Source of the DNA: UBA9647 sp963739335 | GTDB lineage: Bacteria > Bacteroidota > Ignavibacteria > UBA10030 | DNA length: 64,000 bases | Assembly: GCA_963739335.1 (NCBI GenBank) | Contig: CAVUAC010000060.1 | Coordinates: forward strand, 1-64,000 | Direction: 5' to 3' | Shown here: one piece after another, positions 36,254-45,603 of the stretch | Position numbering within the stretch: the first letter of the stretch is position 1 | Layout of the letters: each line of letters begins with the position of its first letter | Made by a program: the position numbers and the translations under genes | Notes under the pieces: model-generated | What the model saw: the letters and a program-made list of their open reading frames with translations, nothing else | Told to the model about the DNA's origin: nothing | Databases searched by the model: none

Positions 36254-36270
36254 GGCAGATGTTCTCCACC

Positions 36271-36537
36271 TTAAGTCAAACTCGGCTCCAACGCCACTCG
36301 GATGATTTCGGCCGAAAAAGGCTTCCCGTGCGCAGGGTAGACCATCTTCGCTCCTGCGGCCAACAGGGATTTCCAGCTCTCCATTACCTTCTGCGCGCTC
36401 TCGGCAGAGATTGGAAATCCCGGACGGATGCGTAAAGGGAACCCGTGCGTGCCGGCGTCGATCAAGATCGTTCCATCACCCCGCAGAATATAGCACGTAT
36501 CAAATCCCAAAGAAACTGGATGAATCGTCACTTTCAT
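36271..36537 (-). pseudogene. internally deleted MBL-fold protein remnant
   Basis: The frame joins the first strands of an MBL-fold protein (VTIHPVSLGFDTCYILRGDG, then TILIDAG) directly to its end (AAGAKMVYPAHGKPFSAEII). The region of about 100 or more residues that should hold the HxHxDH zinc motif and the next His ligand is missing. The reading frame is intact. A deletion derivative without the active site is the simplest reading. Confidence 0.65.
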
Positions 36538-36574
36538 CTTCGATTCTCCTTTGGCTTCGAACACGTTGCATCAG

Positions 36575-37051
36575 CTAGATCTTGTTCCACTCCCAGATTC
36601 CCCACTTCAAGGCGTCCGGAATTCGTATTCCGCATTGTTTCATTGTCAGGTAAATATTGCCGCGATGGTGCGCTTCGTGCGCAATGTAGTAGCCGATCAT
36701 CGGAACGACGCCGCGCTTGAAATTCGATACCTTGCCGCCGTTGTCGATGCAATGTTGAATATACCGTTCCATGACATCACCGGATTCTTCAAAAGCTTCG
36801 AGCAGAGTTTTCTTGTTCGGATGTTCTTCTGTCTCGAACTCAACAAGCTTCCTGCCGATCTTCTTGGAGAAGGCCTGAAGCCGCCAGGCTCTCACATTGT
36901 GCAGGTGTGCCAGCTGTCGTGCGATGTCTCTACCGCCGCGTGTACTCAGGGTCGCATGCATTGCCTCATGCGGCAAATTCTTGATGAGAAAGAGACAAGA
37001 GCGGTTGTGGATGCGCCAGGTTTCGACGATTTGTTTTTCAATGTGCGTCAT
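36575..37051 (-). CDS. DinB family protein
   Basis: 158 residues of the DinB/YfiT four-helix bundle. The conserved metal histidines fall in ARQLAHLHNVRAWRLQAF and in AHEAHHRGNIYLTMKQCG, the latter being the DinB signature. Function unknown; relatives are thiol-dependent or metal-binding. Confidence 0.88.
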   Translation of the reverse strand: MTHIEKQIVETWRIHNRSCLFLIKNLPHEAMHATLSTRGGRDIARQLAHLHNVRAWRLQAFSKKIGRKLVEFETEEHPNKKTLLEAFEESGDVMERYIQHCIDNGGKVSNFKRGVVPMIGYYIAHEAHHRGNIYLTMKQCGIRIPDALKWGIWEWNKI

Positions 37052-37125
37052 CAGGTAACTCCATGACTACCACGCGGTGGTGAAACTTGAATGGGTAAAG
37101 GGATGCGAAAAAGCGCTCGCACGAT

Positions 37126-37848
37126 CTATTGTGCGATGAGCCGCGCCAGGTAGTCCCCGGTCTCTTCCTGATGGACCACCTCACACGAGTAGCCTGCATT
37201 CAATGCCCGGTTGTGAAGCGTCTCAGGGTCGATGTGGAGCCACCCATACAGCGGCCCAATCTTTTCCATGTACTCAACTTGTATACGGGTCTCTCCGAAA
37301 TATCGACCGTCTCGGCGATTTGCTTCCTGGTACGAGAGATGGATCGGATCGCGCGTTCGTCGCACGTCCAGAGAATCTGCCACGATTTGACCACCTGGCT
37401 TGAGCAGTTTGTGACCGCTTTTGAGGAAGCGATCGAGCCCCACGATTGTCTCGACCATCCCAATGCCGTGGCCCAGGAGCAGCAGGCTGTCGAAAGGACC
37501 TCCTTTGAAATCGGAGATGTCGACGCAGTGAACGTCTTTGATTCCTCGCCTGAGCATGATATAGACGGATTCCGGGCAGATGTCGATGGCGCACACGGAC
37601 AATCCCCGATCCTGCAGCTCGATGGTATGGTGTCCGCTGCCGGCCCCGACATCGAGGACAGAGCCTCGGCAGAGTGCAAGAGCAGCCACTTCGAGCGGCG
37701 AGAAGCTTGCACGAGCTCGGAAGAAGAGAGATATCGGAAGGTCAGCCCTGTACCCGTCATCCCGGTGAATTACGGCTGTGACGGATGAATCACCGTTGAA
37801 GAAGTCGACGAGGGCCAGACCATACGGCTCCATGGATTTGGGATCCAT
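37126..37848 (-). CDS. class I SAM-dependent methyltransferase
   Basis: 240 residues from ATG 37848, which has GGAGGC upstream; the longer frame is unlikely. Motif I is VLDVGAGSGHHTIELQDRG, followed by CAIDICPESV, DSLLLLGHGIGMVE and LKPGGQIVADS. The target is unknown. Confidence 0.87.
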   Translation of the reverse strand: MDPKSMEPYGLALVDFFNGDSSVTAVIHRDDGYRADLPISLFFRARASFSPLEVAALALCRGSVLDVGAGSGHHTIELQDRGLSVCAIDICPESVYIMLRRGIKDVHCVDISDFKGGPFDSLLLLGHGIGMVETIVGLDRFLKSGHKLLKPGGQIVADSLDVRRTRDPIHLSYQEANRRDGRYFGETRIQVEYMEKIGPLYGWLHIDPETLHNRALNAGYSCEVVHQEETGDYLARLIAQ

Positions 37849-37870
37849 TGACGGCCTCCGGAGTTCTTGG

Positions 37871-38344
37871 TCAGTTCGGCTGGGCCTTGGACGATTTATC
37901 GCTCGCGTCCGTCTTGGACGCACGCTTTGCCGACGACGCTTTCTGAATGTGTTCACCCCACCATGCTCCAAGGTACGAGAGACCAAAGAACAGTGCAAGG
38001 GTGATGAGAAGGCCGAGTATTCCCGAGACAGACGAGACGACTGCCCGGTTCAGTTTTATCGACGCAGCGCAGAATTGGAGGACGACGAGACCAAACGACG
38101 CGACAACCGGCTCCCAGATGGTAACATCTTTTGAGAGAAACCCGGACACCGCGGCGATGATGAAGATCCCGGCGACGGCCCAAATGCCCGCCAATGCGCC
38201 GGAGCCTTGTGTGACGTCGGCGTTTGTGAGCACGCCTCCCGGGATCAGCGCCAACGGCAGAAAGTAGAAAACGACGTATAGCAGGAGGGAGATCCCGACC
38301 CACCTCCACTGGAATTTCTTCGGTTGCACTTCTGACTCTGCCAT
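37871..38344 (-). CDS. four-TM membrane protein, paralogue A
   Basis: 157 residues: FQWRWVGISLLLYVVFYFLP opens the first helix, followed by three more hydrophobic segments and a Lys/Ser-rich tail. It is a clear paralogue of the 44092-44529 protein (shared QWxWVGISLL.Y.VFYFLPL.L.PGG). The family is not recognised. Confidence 0.7.
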   Translation of the reverse strand: MAESEVQPKKFQWRWVGISLLLYVVFYFLPLALIPGGVLTNADVTQGSGALAGIWAVAGIFIIAAVSGFLSKDVTIWEPVVASFGLVVLQFCAASIKLNRAVVSSVSGILGLLITLALFFGLSYLGAWWGEHIQKASSAKRASKTDASDKSSKAQPN

Positions 38345-38436
38345 CGATGTGCCTCCATAGTTTGATTTCGAGGTTGCTTCACAGTTGGAAAGTTACCTCA
38401 AATCTGTGTGGCCCATTCCATTGTTTCGCAGATTCT

Positions 38437-39261
38437 TTATCGTCTCGCGAATTTTAGATGGACCATCGACATGATTTTCAGAAGATCAGACTCCAATGTC
38501 CCGATCTTGTTCTTGAAGTTTAGAGTCTTCTTCATGTGCTTGAACATGGGATATTCTTCGAGGACTTCTGTTCTTCTATCCCACCCTTCGAGCGTTTTCG
38601 CTGTCTTGACCCCCCATTTGAGAATTGAAGATTCGTCCATGCCACCGGCTTTGATGACCACTTTGTTCGCGACCTTTGCACCCAGTGGCGAAGCCACATC
38701 CAAGACAATTTCGCTTTCCGGAAAGACATTGGCAAGTGTGGTGAAAAAATCCTTGATCTGCTTCTCTTCGAAATAGTAAAACACCCCTGCAGCCAGGAAC
38801 AAAACAGCATCTTCAACTCTCACTTGATGAAACCACGCCTGATCAAAACACGAACACGCCAAGCACCTGTTTCGTTCGCCTTCCTTCATGAACTCTCTTC
38901 TGAGTCTTATGACATCTGGCAGATCGAGGTCGTACCATAAGAGAACTCCATTATCTACCCGCTGAAACGTCGTGTCCAGACCGCAGCCGATGTTCACGAT
39001 TGTTGCTTTGGGGTGCTTCTCCAAGAATTGATGTATCGTTCGATCAATATGGATACTGCGGGCTATCCATGCAAGTTGAGTTATTGCGCTGATGTTTGCT
39101 GCAATCGTTGAAAAATCATAATCAAGCCTGTCGATGATCTCAACCGCAGTTTTGTCCACGAGCAATGGCTCTTCTTTGCGTGTCTCGACCGCACGTCCCC
39201 ACAAGGGAAGAAGCAGGGTTTTCTGAACGGGCCCGAGTTCAACGGTTGTTTTGTCTGCCAT
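38437..39261 (-). CDS. LCM-family class I SAM methyltransferase
   Basis: 274 residues. The LCM (leucine carboxyl methyltransferase-like) motif I is IVNIGCGLDTTFQRVDNG, followed by WYDLDLPDVIRLR and AAGVFYYFEEKQIKDFF. It resembles bacterial PPM1/Tcmp-type O-methyltransferases. Substrate unknown. Confidence 0.85.
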   Translation of the reverse strand: MADKTTVELGPVQKTLLLPLWGRAVETRKEEPLLVDKTAVEIIDRLDYDFSTIAANISAITQLAWIARSIHIDRTIHQFLEKHPKATIVNIGCGLDTTFQRVDNGVLLWYDLDLPDVIRLRREFMKEGERNRCLACSCFDQAWFHQVRVEDAVLFLAAGVFYYFEEKQIKDFFTTLANVFPESEIVLDVASPLGAKVANKVVIKAGGMDESSILKWGVKTAKTLEGWDRRTEVLEEYPMFKHMKKTLNFKNKIGTLESDLLKIMSMVHLKFARR

Positions 39262-39398
39262 GTCGTATTCTTTGTGTCTGTTCTTAAGGCGCCAAGTCCG
39301 TTAACCCATGTCCAGGTTCCATCAAGTCTGTGAGATGTGAAACAAACCGAGCCGTGGTTTCCAAAGGGTAATGTAGGCTACTGGTCTGTTGTATTCTA

Positions 39399-39818
39399 TC
39401 ACTTCTGCGGCGTCTTTTGCTCACACTCGACGTAGCGATTGTAGATTTGTTTGCCGAATGATTTTTCGACCTGGTCCAGTCTTCCGACAAGCTTCAGGAA
39501 ATCCTTGTCCTGGTGAATCTGGTCATAAGTAATCTTGTCAGGCCACGTCGACTCCCAAAGATAGGCGCGGTCGCCTTCTCGTTTGCCATCAACTTTCCAC
39601 AGGTGGTATTGCACGTGGGGGTACCCTAGTTTCTGAAAGAGCTGATTGCAGTCTTTCAGCACCGCAAGCAATTGTTGTTCGCTCTGTGCGGAAGGAAGGT
39701 TGAAGAGATGAACAGTCTTGAAAGCCGGCTCCGTCGATTTCGAATATTGCTGAGCATACGAGAAACTGACGAGCGCGCACAAGCACGCGAGAGTAAGTGT
39801 TGAGGTTTTGGCTGGCAT
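39399..39818 (-). CDS. secreted protein of unknown function
   Basis: About 139 residues from ATG 39818, with signal peptide (TSTLTLACLCALVSFSYAQ). The mature part has HLFNLPSAQSEQQLLAVLKD and LWESTWPDKITYDQIH, a ferredoxin-like (dimeric alpha/beta barrel) pattern. A longer frame upstream runs through the decayed methyltransferase and is not real. Confidence 0.65.
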   Translation of the reverse strand: MPAKTSTLTLACLCALVSFSYAQQYSKSTEPAFKTVHLFNLPSAQSEQQLLAVLKDCNQLFQKLGYPHVQYHLWKVDGKREGDRAYLWESTWPDKITYDQIHQDKDFLKLVGRLDQVEKSFGKQIYNRYVECEQKTPQK

Positions 39819-39874
39819 CGTGTCCTCTATGCGTGAAGGTTTGGTGTTCTTATGATGTTGGACAACACGTGGTC

Positions 39875-40418
39875 TCACAGACGTTTCTTGGCAACAATGA
39901 CGTACTTCTTGCTCTTGGCGTTGAAGCGGGCTTGCGAATAGTCGCCAAAGATCGACGTGACATCGAAGCCGTTGTAATGCAGGAGCTACTGCAATTCCGC
40001 TGGGAAAAAAGTGCTTCAAGACGATCGTCCCATCTTTTGTTGAACCATCAGGAAAAATGTAATGGTTTTTGGCAGTGAGTATCTGGGAATCCGATATGAA
40101 GATCGGTACTGATCGTGGAAGCTCAGGCTGCGGATATCCCCGAGAATGAAGTTAATCGGGAACGATTTTGTCTCCGAACGGTCCCGTGCAACGCGCAGCA
40201 TGGAGTCGGAGAAATCCAATCCGTCGATGTCGACTCCGCTTTCATAAAGGGGCAGGGTAATCCGCCCGGTCCCGCAGGCAAGCTCCAGCACTTTGGGGCC
40301 ATACATTTTTGCCAGGTCAATCCAAAAGGGGATATCCGTTTGCCGGGAGGCCCATGCAACCTCGGACTCGTAAATCTCACCGTCAAAAAAGATCGTCTGG
40401 TCTATTGGGCTGCATCAT
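39875..40418 (-). pseudogene. decayed class I SAM methyltransferase
   Basis: Fragments of one methyltransferase lie in different frames. An N-terminal part begins behind GGAGAGG and an ATG at 40418 (FFDGEIYESEVAWASRQ). Motif I is intact (VLELACGTGRITLPLYESG, then IDGLDFSDSML). After LGDIRSLSFHDQYR most of the core is lost. The tail (FPAELQ-stop-LLHYNGFDV, then FGDYSQARFNAKSKKYVIVA) has an in-frame stop and a shift. Multiple lesions make this a true pseudogene. Confidence 0.7.
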
Positions 40419-40490
40419 CCTCTCCGAATTCTGTCGCTTAAGTCCAGTCCACTACTAAACATGGGTTCAATCCTCCCGCTGACGCCGTCC

Positions 40491-41609
40491 TTATTTCTTC
40501 ATCAGCTCCTTTACTGCCGCTTCGATCTGTTGATCGCGTCCGGCTGACAGAACATCGGGCTCGTTGCGTACTCTGATATCGGGCTCCATCTGATTGTTTT
40601 CGCAGAATTTGCCGTCCATCGTCCGCCAACCCCCCATCGGAATACCAAAGACGAGGCTCGGGTCGATTTGACGCTCCCACCAGACAAACGTACCCGTGCC
40701 GGGAACAGGCATCCCCAGCGTCTTGCCGACGCCTTTGACTTTGTAGGCGACAGGAAAGAGGTGGGCATCCGAATAGTTGCTTTCGCCCATCAGCACGATG
40801 GAAGGTTTCAGCCATTTGTCGTACGGTTCTGAACCGACATACTGACCATGCGGAACGATATCAAAATACCTCTTGCCACTCAGGAAGTCCGACAGCTGCT
40901 CATGAATACCACCGCCACCGTTGAAACGTGTATCCACGATGATCGCGTGCTTTTCGACGCTGCGGCCGAGGGCCTCGTCAAACACAGTCCGCATACTGGC
41001 ATCGTTCATCGCCCTCACATGCACATAGCCGATCTTCCCACCGGACAATTGGTCGACTTCTTTGCGGCGGTTGTTCACCCAACGCTTGTAGAGCAGTTCG
41101 TTTTCCTCCCCCTGGGTAATAGGCTTGACGCTTTCTTCCCAACGTGTGTTGGTGCCGGGATCGAACACAGACACGAGTGTCAACTTGCCTGCCTTGCGGT
41201 TCAGCAATTGGTAGAAGTCGATCGACTCGGTGACTTCCTCTCCGTCAATCTTCTCGAGAATCTGACCGGCCCTTATTTTCGATGACGCAATATCGAGCGG
41301 ACCGCCTTGAATCACCTCTGCAATCTTCAGGCCGTTGCCCCTAAAACCGTATTCGTAGAAGAGGCCCAGGGTCGCGGTCTGATCTGAATTGGGTTGGTTG
41401 AAATTGTACCCGCAGCCGGTGTGCGATGCGTTCACCTCTCCCAGCATCTCACTGAGCATCTCCGCAAAATCATAGTTGTTGTTGATGTATAGAAGGAACT
41501 TCTTGTATGCAGCATAATAGAAATCCCAGTCTACTCCGTGGAGGTCAGCGACGTAGAACTTTTCCTTGAACTGTCTCCAGTGCATGGTCGAAGATGTAGT
41601 TCTTTTCAT
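40491..41609 (-). CDS. tricorn-like S41 protease, C-terminal part (split by frameshift)
   Basis: This frame carries the PDZ domain (LGLFYEYGFRGNGLKIAEVI, then GQILEKIDGEEV) and the S41 catalytic domain (GKIGYVHVRAMNDASM, IIVDTRFNGGGGIHEQL, nucleophile region MGESNYSDAHLFP). Together with the next entry it forms one protease of about 1070 residues that degrades peptides. The break is near 41580, where FDHA should continue as WRQFKEKFYVADLHG. Confidence 0.85.
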   Translation of the reverse strand: MKRTTSSTMHWRQFKEKFYVADLHGVDWDFYYAAYKKFLLYINNNYDFAEMLSEMLGEVNASHTGCGYNFNQPNSDQTATLGLFYEYGFRGNGLKIAEVIQGGPLDIASSKIRAGQILEKIDGEEVTESIDFYQLLNRKAGKLTLVSVFDPGTNTRWEESVKPITQGEENELLYKRWVNNRRKEVDQLSGGKIGYVHVRAMNDASMRTVFDEALGRSVEKHAIIVDTRFNGGGGIHEQLSDFLSGKRYFDIVPHGQYVGSEPYDKWLKPSIVLMGESNYSDAHLFPVAYKVKGVGKTLGMPVPGTGTFVWWERQIDPSLVFGIPMGGWRTMDGKFCENNQMEPDIRVRNEPDVLSAGRDQQIEAAVKELMKK

Positions 41610-43710
41610 CGGTCGGTTTCAAGACCATCTCTGCGCTGGTTTTGAGTGGTTCGGCCTTACCGGTCTCCACCTCTACCTTCATGGGTTTCCCGTCGGCCAG
41701 GAGGAGGATGAATTTCCCATCGGTGGAGAGTTCCATGCTCGTGTTTCGTGCCCCCAGTTTCGCGAGGAGCTTGGCTTCCCTGGTGCGCAGTTCGGTAACC
41801 CAGAGATCGTTTCCCTTTTCAAAGCTGGTAAGATAGAAGAGCTTCTCACAATCCTTGGAAAGGAGCCAGTCGCTTGCTGGCGACGTATGTACTGTAAGCT
41901 TGGCCTTACGCTCGATGAGGTTGTCCCAGTCGACCTTGACTTCGACCTTGGCAGTATCCGCCTTTTCCTTTTTGGCAGGAGTTTTCGCTTTCTCCTCGGC
42001 TTCCTTTTTCTCCTTATCCCGTTTTTCTTCCTGTTCCTTCAGCAGTGCGAATTCCTCCTTCGAAAGCTTGAAACGGTCGTAGGCTGCCTTGGTGAAAAAC
42101 ATCGCATACACGTCGCCAGTAATCGGGTCTCCGCTTTGCATTCGAGCACCTTCGCGGTCGGAGCCCCAGATCATCATCTTGCCATCGACAGACCATTTTG
42201 GTGAGCCATCGTCATACCCGCTGACGGTCAGGTTGAAGATTTCCCCCTTCCCATCGGAAGAAACCAGCCCCACTTCAGGTGAGAACATTCGCTCTGGATA
42301 GCCAAATTGGACGAGGAACCATTTCCCGTCGGGTGACCACGTGTAATATTGATCTCCGTCTGCATATGAATAGTTCCTGTCTGCGGGCATGATCGTGCGC
42401 GGTTGTTTGGCTGCAAGGTTGACCACCTTGAGCACAACGCGATTCTCCAGATACGCCACTTCTTTGCCATCGGGTGAGAATGTCGGCTGGAACTCTTCAG
42501 CAGCCGTGGCCACAACGGGTTCTTCCTTCAACACTGTGGAGACGTAGAAATACGGTTCCTCTTTCCGGACGATGGAGGTTGTGTATACATTCCAGTTGTT
42601 GCTCACCTCTGCGGCGTACACCAGCGTGCGGCCGTCGGGACTGAAGCTGACACTCCGTTCCTGCCATGGCGTATTCGTAACGCGTTTGGTAATCCCTCCA
42701 TCGACACTGCTCACGAAGATCTCCCCTCGGAACACGTACGCGAACTCTTTGCCGTTGGGTGAGAGTTTCAATTCGGTGAAGCCCTCGTTCACTGGCACGA
42801 CTCTGTTCAACGGACTGCGCCCATCGGCAGCAATCCGGATGTCGACCTTTCTGGGTTCGCCGCCGAGCTGCAGGGTGTACAGTTCACCATCAAAACCAAA
42901 GCAGAGCGTATTGTCGCGAGAACGGGAGAGAAAGCGTACCGGGTGCTTGCTGAAATGCGTGATGGGAATCGTCTTCGAAGGATCGGGGAGAGAGCTCTTG
43001 AACACATTGAACGATCCGCTTTGCTCGCTCAGGTAGTAGAAATCGTTATCGTCGGCATCGAACACGGGGTTTCGATCCTCCCCCTTGAAATCCGTGAGCT
43101 GTTTGTATGTTCTGGTTTTGAAATCATAGACCCAGATGTCACGCGTGACAGCTGAAGTGTGATGCTTGCGCCATGGGCTCTCATAGCCTTTGATGTCATG
43201 GTAAATGAGTTTGTCGCCTGTGGAGTTCAGAGTAGCATCCAGAGCGGGTACTGGCAGCACCTGCGAAACGCGGCCTCCTGTGACGGGGACGCTGTAGAGT
43301 TCGCTCATAAGGGAGATGGGAAACTGGGCATTGGTGACCACGTCTTGCCGGTAGGCCGAAAAGAGAACGGACTTATCGTCGGCCGTGAAACAGCTGGGTA
43401 TTTCAGCATTGGAGTGAAAGGTCAGGCGCTTCGCCTCGCCGCCCGTAGAAGGCATCACGAAAACATCGAAGTTGCCGTAGCGGTCGGATGCAAAGGCAAT
43501 GCTCTTTCCATCGTGACTCCACACGGGAGCAAACTCGTAGGATTCGCTGAGAGTAAGAGGGGTAGCCAAGCCACCCGAAGCAGGTACGTAATAAATGTCT
43601 CCTTTATAGGTGAAGAGAATCGTTTGCCCGTCAGGCGATATGGCTGGATAGCGCAGCCACAGCGGATAGTCCTGACTCATTGTCATGGAGGCAAGGAGCG
43701 TGCTCATCAC
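41545..43710 (-). CDS. tricorn-like S41 protease, beta-propeller part (split by frameshift)
   Basis: 721 residues of PD40 (TolB-like) propeller blades: YPAISPDGQTILFTYKGDIY, FAPVWSHDGKSIAFASDRYG, VSFSPDGRTLVYAAE and QPTFSPDGKEVAYLEN. A charged linker follows at about residues 540-585 (KRDKEKKEAEEKAKTPAKKE). The first codons (GTG ATG) form only part of a signal peptide. The same frame stays open upstream (FNPCRGLVPVLV) without a canonical start, so the 5' end is uncertain. The last 10 residues are out of frame. Confidence 0.85.
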   Translation of the reverse strand: MMSTLLASMTMSQDYPLWLRYPAISPDGQTILFTYKGDIYYVPASGGLATPLTLSESYEFAPVWSHDGKSIAFASDRYGNFDVFVMPSTGGEAKRLTFHSNAEIPSCFTADDKSVLFSAYRQDVVTNAQFPISLMSELYSVPVTGGRVSQVLPVPALDATLNSTGDKLIYHDIKGYESPWRKHHTSAVTRDIWVYDFKTRTYKQLTDFKGEDRNPVFDADDNDFYYLSEQSGSFNVFKSSLPDPSKTIPITHFSKHPVRFLSRSRDNTLCFGFDGELYTLQLGGEPRKVDIRIAADGRSPLNRVVPVNEGFTELKLSPNGKEFAYVFRGEIFVSSVDGGITKRVTNTPWQERSVSFSPDGRTLVYAAEVSNNWNVYTTSIVRKEEPYFYVSTVLKEEPVVATAAEEFQPTFSPDGKEVAYLENRVVLKVVNLAAKQPRTIMPADRNYSYADGDQYYTWSPDGKWFLVQFGYPERMFSPEVGLVSSDGKGEIFNLTVSGYDDGSPKWSVDGKMMIWGSDREGARMQSGDPITGDVYAMFFTKAAYDRFKLSKEEFALLKEQEEKRDKEKKEAEEKAKTPAKKEKADTAKVEVKVDWDNLIERKAKLTVHTSPASDWLLSKDCEKLFYLTSFEKGNDLWVTELRTREAKLLAKLGARNTSMELSTDGKFILLLADGKPMKVEVETGKAEPLKTSAEMVLKPTDEKNYIFDHALETVQGKVLRR

Positions 43711-43823
43711 AAGGACAGGAACGAGTCCCCGACAAGGGTTGAAAGCAAATGAACGAACAGATCTGGACGAACGTTTAATGATTGAATCTCCTCAGAGGTT
43801 TGCGTGTTTTATCCAAGGGCCTT

Positions 43824-44057
43824 CTATTCCATTTCCAGTGCGGCGCTCTCAATTTTTCCTGCGTGCTTCTTCGTCGCAACCGTTGAGCCAGAGCCAGCCT
43901 TGTATGTAATGCGATAGCGCACAAGTCGGGCTCCGGAGTCCTCCTTATTCTCCACCAATGCTATGGATTGCACCGGGCCATAGATCTTCACGATTGATGG
44001 GTAAGGGATGTACGGAGATCCTTCTTCGGTGTATGGATTGTGTGAAAGATAGGGAGA
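43824..44057 (-). pseudogene. C-terminal gene fragment
   Basis: An open frame of about 78 codons without a start codon reads SPYLSHNPYTEEGSPYIPYP, then IYGPVQSIALVENKED and LVRYRITYKAGSGSTVATKK, ending at TAG 43824. The composition is protein-like and resembles the C-terminal domain that follows exported serine hydrolases. It is preceded by stops and looks like the remnant of a deleted gene. Confidence 0.4.
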
Positions 44058-44091
44058 GCTGGATGTTCTTCAAATCTCCCTTCGGCAAATT

Positions 44092-44529
44092 CTAGTCTGC
44101 GTCATGGGTTTTCGATTTGGAGACCTTTTGCACGAATTCACCGAACCAGGCGCCAACAAGCGCTACGAGAAAAACAGTGGCAAACGCAATGAGTAATCCG
44201 ATCAAGCTTTCCTTGGTCAATCGGACTGCGATATTGATCCTGATCTGAATGGCGACGAGCCATAGTATGGCGAGGCAAACGGCAGCAATTGCCGGCTCTT
44301 TGATCGTGACGCCTTTGGAGATAAGCCCCGCTGTCGCACCGATGATAAACAGACCGGCGAATGACCATATCCCAATGAATATTGTCGACGCTTTCGTCAC
44401 GATTGAGGCGCTCAGAAATCCACCGGGTACCAAAGAGAGAGGAAGGAAATAGAACACGATATACATCAGAAGCGAGATCCCAACCCATTTCCATTGCAGC
44501 TTGCGTGGCGGAGTCGGTGGTTCAGGCAT
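44092..44529 (-). CDS. four-TM membrane protein, paralogue B
   Basis: 145 residues: LQWKWVGISLLMYIVFYFLP, then SLVPGGFLSASIV and three more hydrophobic segments, ending in a Lys-rich tail. Paralogue of the 37871-38344 protein, 6 kb away in the same orientation. Function unknown. Confidence 0.7.
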   Translation of the reverse strand: MPEPPTPPRKLQWKWVGISLLMYIVFYFLPLSLVPGGFLSASIVTKASTIFIGIWSFAGLFIIGATAGLISKGVTIKEPAIAAVCLAILWLVAIQIRINIAVRLTKESLIGLLIAFATVFLVALVGAWFGEFVQKVSKSKTHDAD

Positions 44530-44868
44530 GGAACATCTCCTTACATTTTGGCGGGTGGTTTGCAGAACGTCTGCAGGGGAGCGGCGTTCAGTCCGCTGAA
44601 ACGGGGGACTGATCGCGCTCAGCTAAGAGCCTGGATTTCAGTGTACGACTTTTTGCTGTCACTTGCAGCGTTCCTTCATTGTGGCTCGGCTGGTGAGTGA
44701 GCCGGCCGACGTCTATTCCGTATTTCATCATAGGTTGTTTATCCATTCGGTCAACTTTTCCTCTCAGTCGCGGCTGCACTGAGGTTCTCCCCGCCAGATG
44801 AAGTCCACTGGCGCACGAAGGTGGTCCCCAAGAGCGAAAGGCGGCTAGCCTGCAGTGTCCAGTCGCTC
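44530..44868. other. intergenic stretch without a supported gene
   Basis: This 339-base gap contains only an unconvincing minus-strand frame (MDKQPMMKYGIDVGRLTHQP...). I see no promoter, terminator or repeat that I can support. Confidence 0.4.
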
Positions 44869-45462
44869 TCACTGTTTCGTCGCCATGAACACGATCGGAT
44901 TGTACAATTCCCCTGCAATGATGTTCAGGTCTACCTGATGCAGCAGGCTCATCAATTCGTCTCTGGTCCAGTACTTCGCAAGTCCTACGCGCTCAAGGAA
45001 ACTCTTCGCGCGCCGGAGTCTGTTTTGCAGAAATGAGCCCCCGGATTTCGAGGAGCCGCCAGCCTGCTCCAGTGATCGCGAATCCCCACAGCCGGGCTTC
45101 TGAAAATGAACGATCGTGATGTCTCCCTCAGGCTTCAACACCCTTGTGAGTTCACGCAACGTAGAGAGAGGGTCGCCGACCAATTGCAGGACGCTCACGA
45201 TCACAATATGGTCAAAGGAGGCATCCGGGAATCGAAGAGGTGCTGAAAGCGAGATGCGCTCGAATGAGACGGGGAGATCTGCCTGACCGGCGATCTTCTC
45301 TCTGGCGATTCGTATCATCCCGCTCGCACTATCGACTCCGGTGACTCGAAATCCAGCTTGCGCCAAATGGATGGAGTAGTTTCCCGTCCCACAACCTGCA
45401 TCGAGGACTGATTCTCCAGGATGCTTCCGCCGCGCAATCAACCCTGACGAAATTCTGTTCAT
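44869..45462 (-). CDS. class I SAM-dependent methyltransferase
   Basis: 197 residues from ATG 45462. Motif I is VLDAGCGTGNYSIHLAQAG, followed by TGVDSASGMIRIAREK, FPDASFDHIVIVSVLQLVGD and LKPEGDITIVHFQ. The same frame continues upstream of the ATG as sensible methyltransferase N-terminus (IPWSIYGPYARDSAAPLSSD) back to a stop near 45570, with no usual start codon. The 5' end may be damaged. Confidence 0.8.
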   Translation of the reverse strand: MNRISSGLIARRKHPGESVLDAGCGTGNYSIHLAQAGFRVTGVDSASGMIRIAREKIAGQADLPVSFERISLSAPLRFPDASFDHIVIVSVLQLVGDPLSTLRELTRVLKPEGDITIVHFQKPGCGDSRSLEQAGGSSKSGGSFLQNRLRRAKSFLERVGLAKYWTRDELMSLLHQVDLNIIAGELYNPIVFMATKQ

Positions 45463-45603
45463 CAAATCAGAAGACAGAGGCGCAGCCGAATCCCGTGCGT
45501 ACGGGCCATAAATACTCCACGGAATCTCTGCAATGTTTCTTTCAACCGAGTCACAGTTCGATGGCTCTCCGGATTATGGACTCTTTTCGGGAAGGGTCGC
45601 CGA

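Noticed and set aside
44588..44872. Minus-strand 94-codon frame in the 44.5-44.9 kb gap
   Set aside because: No start signal or recognisable motif; composition looks non-coding.
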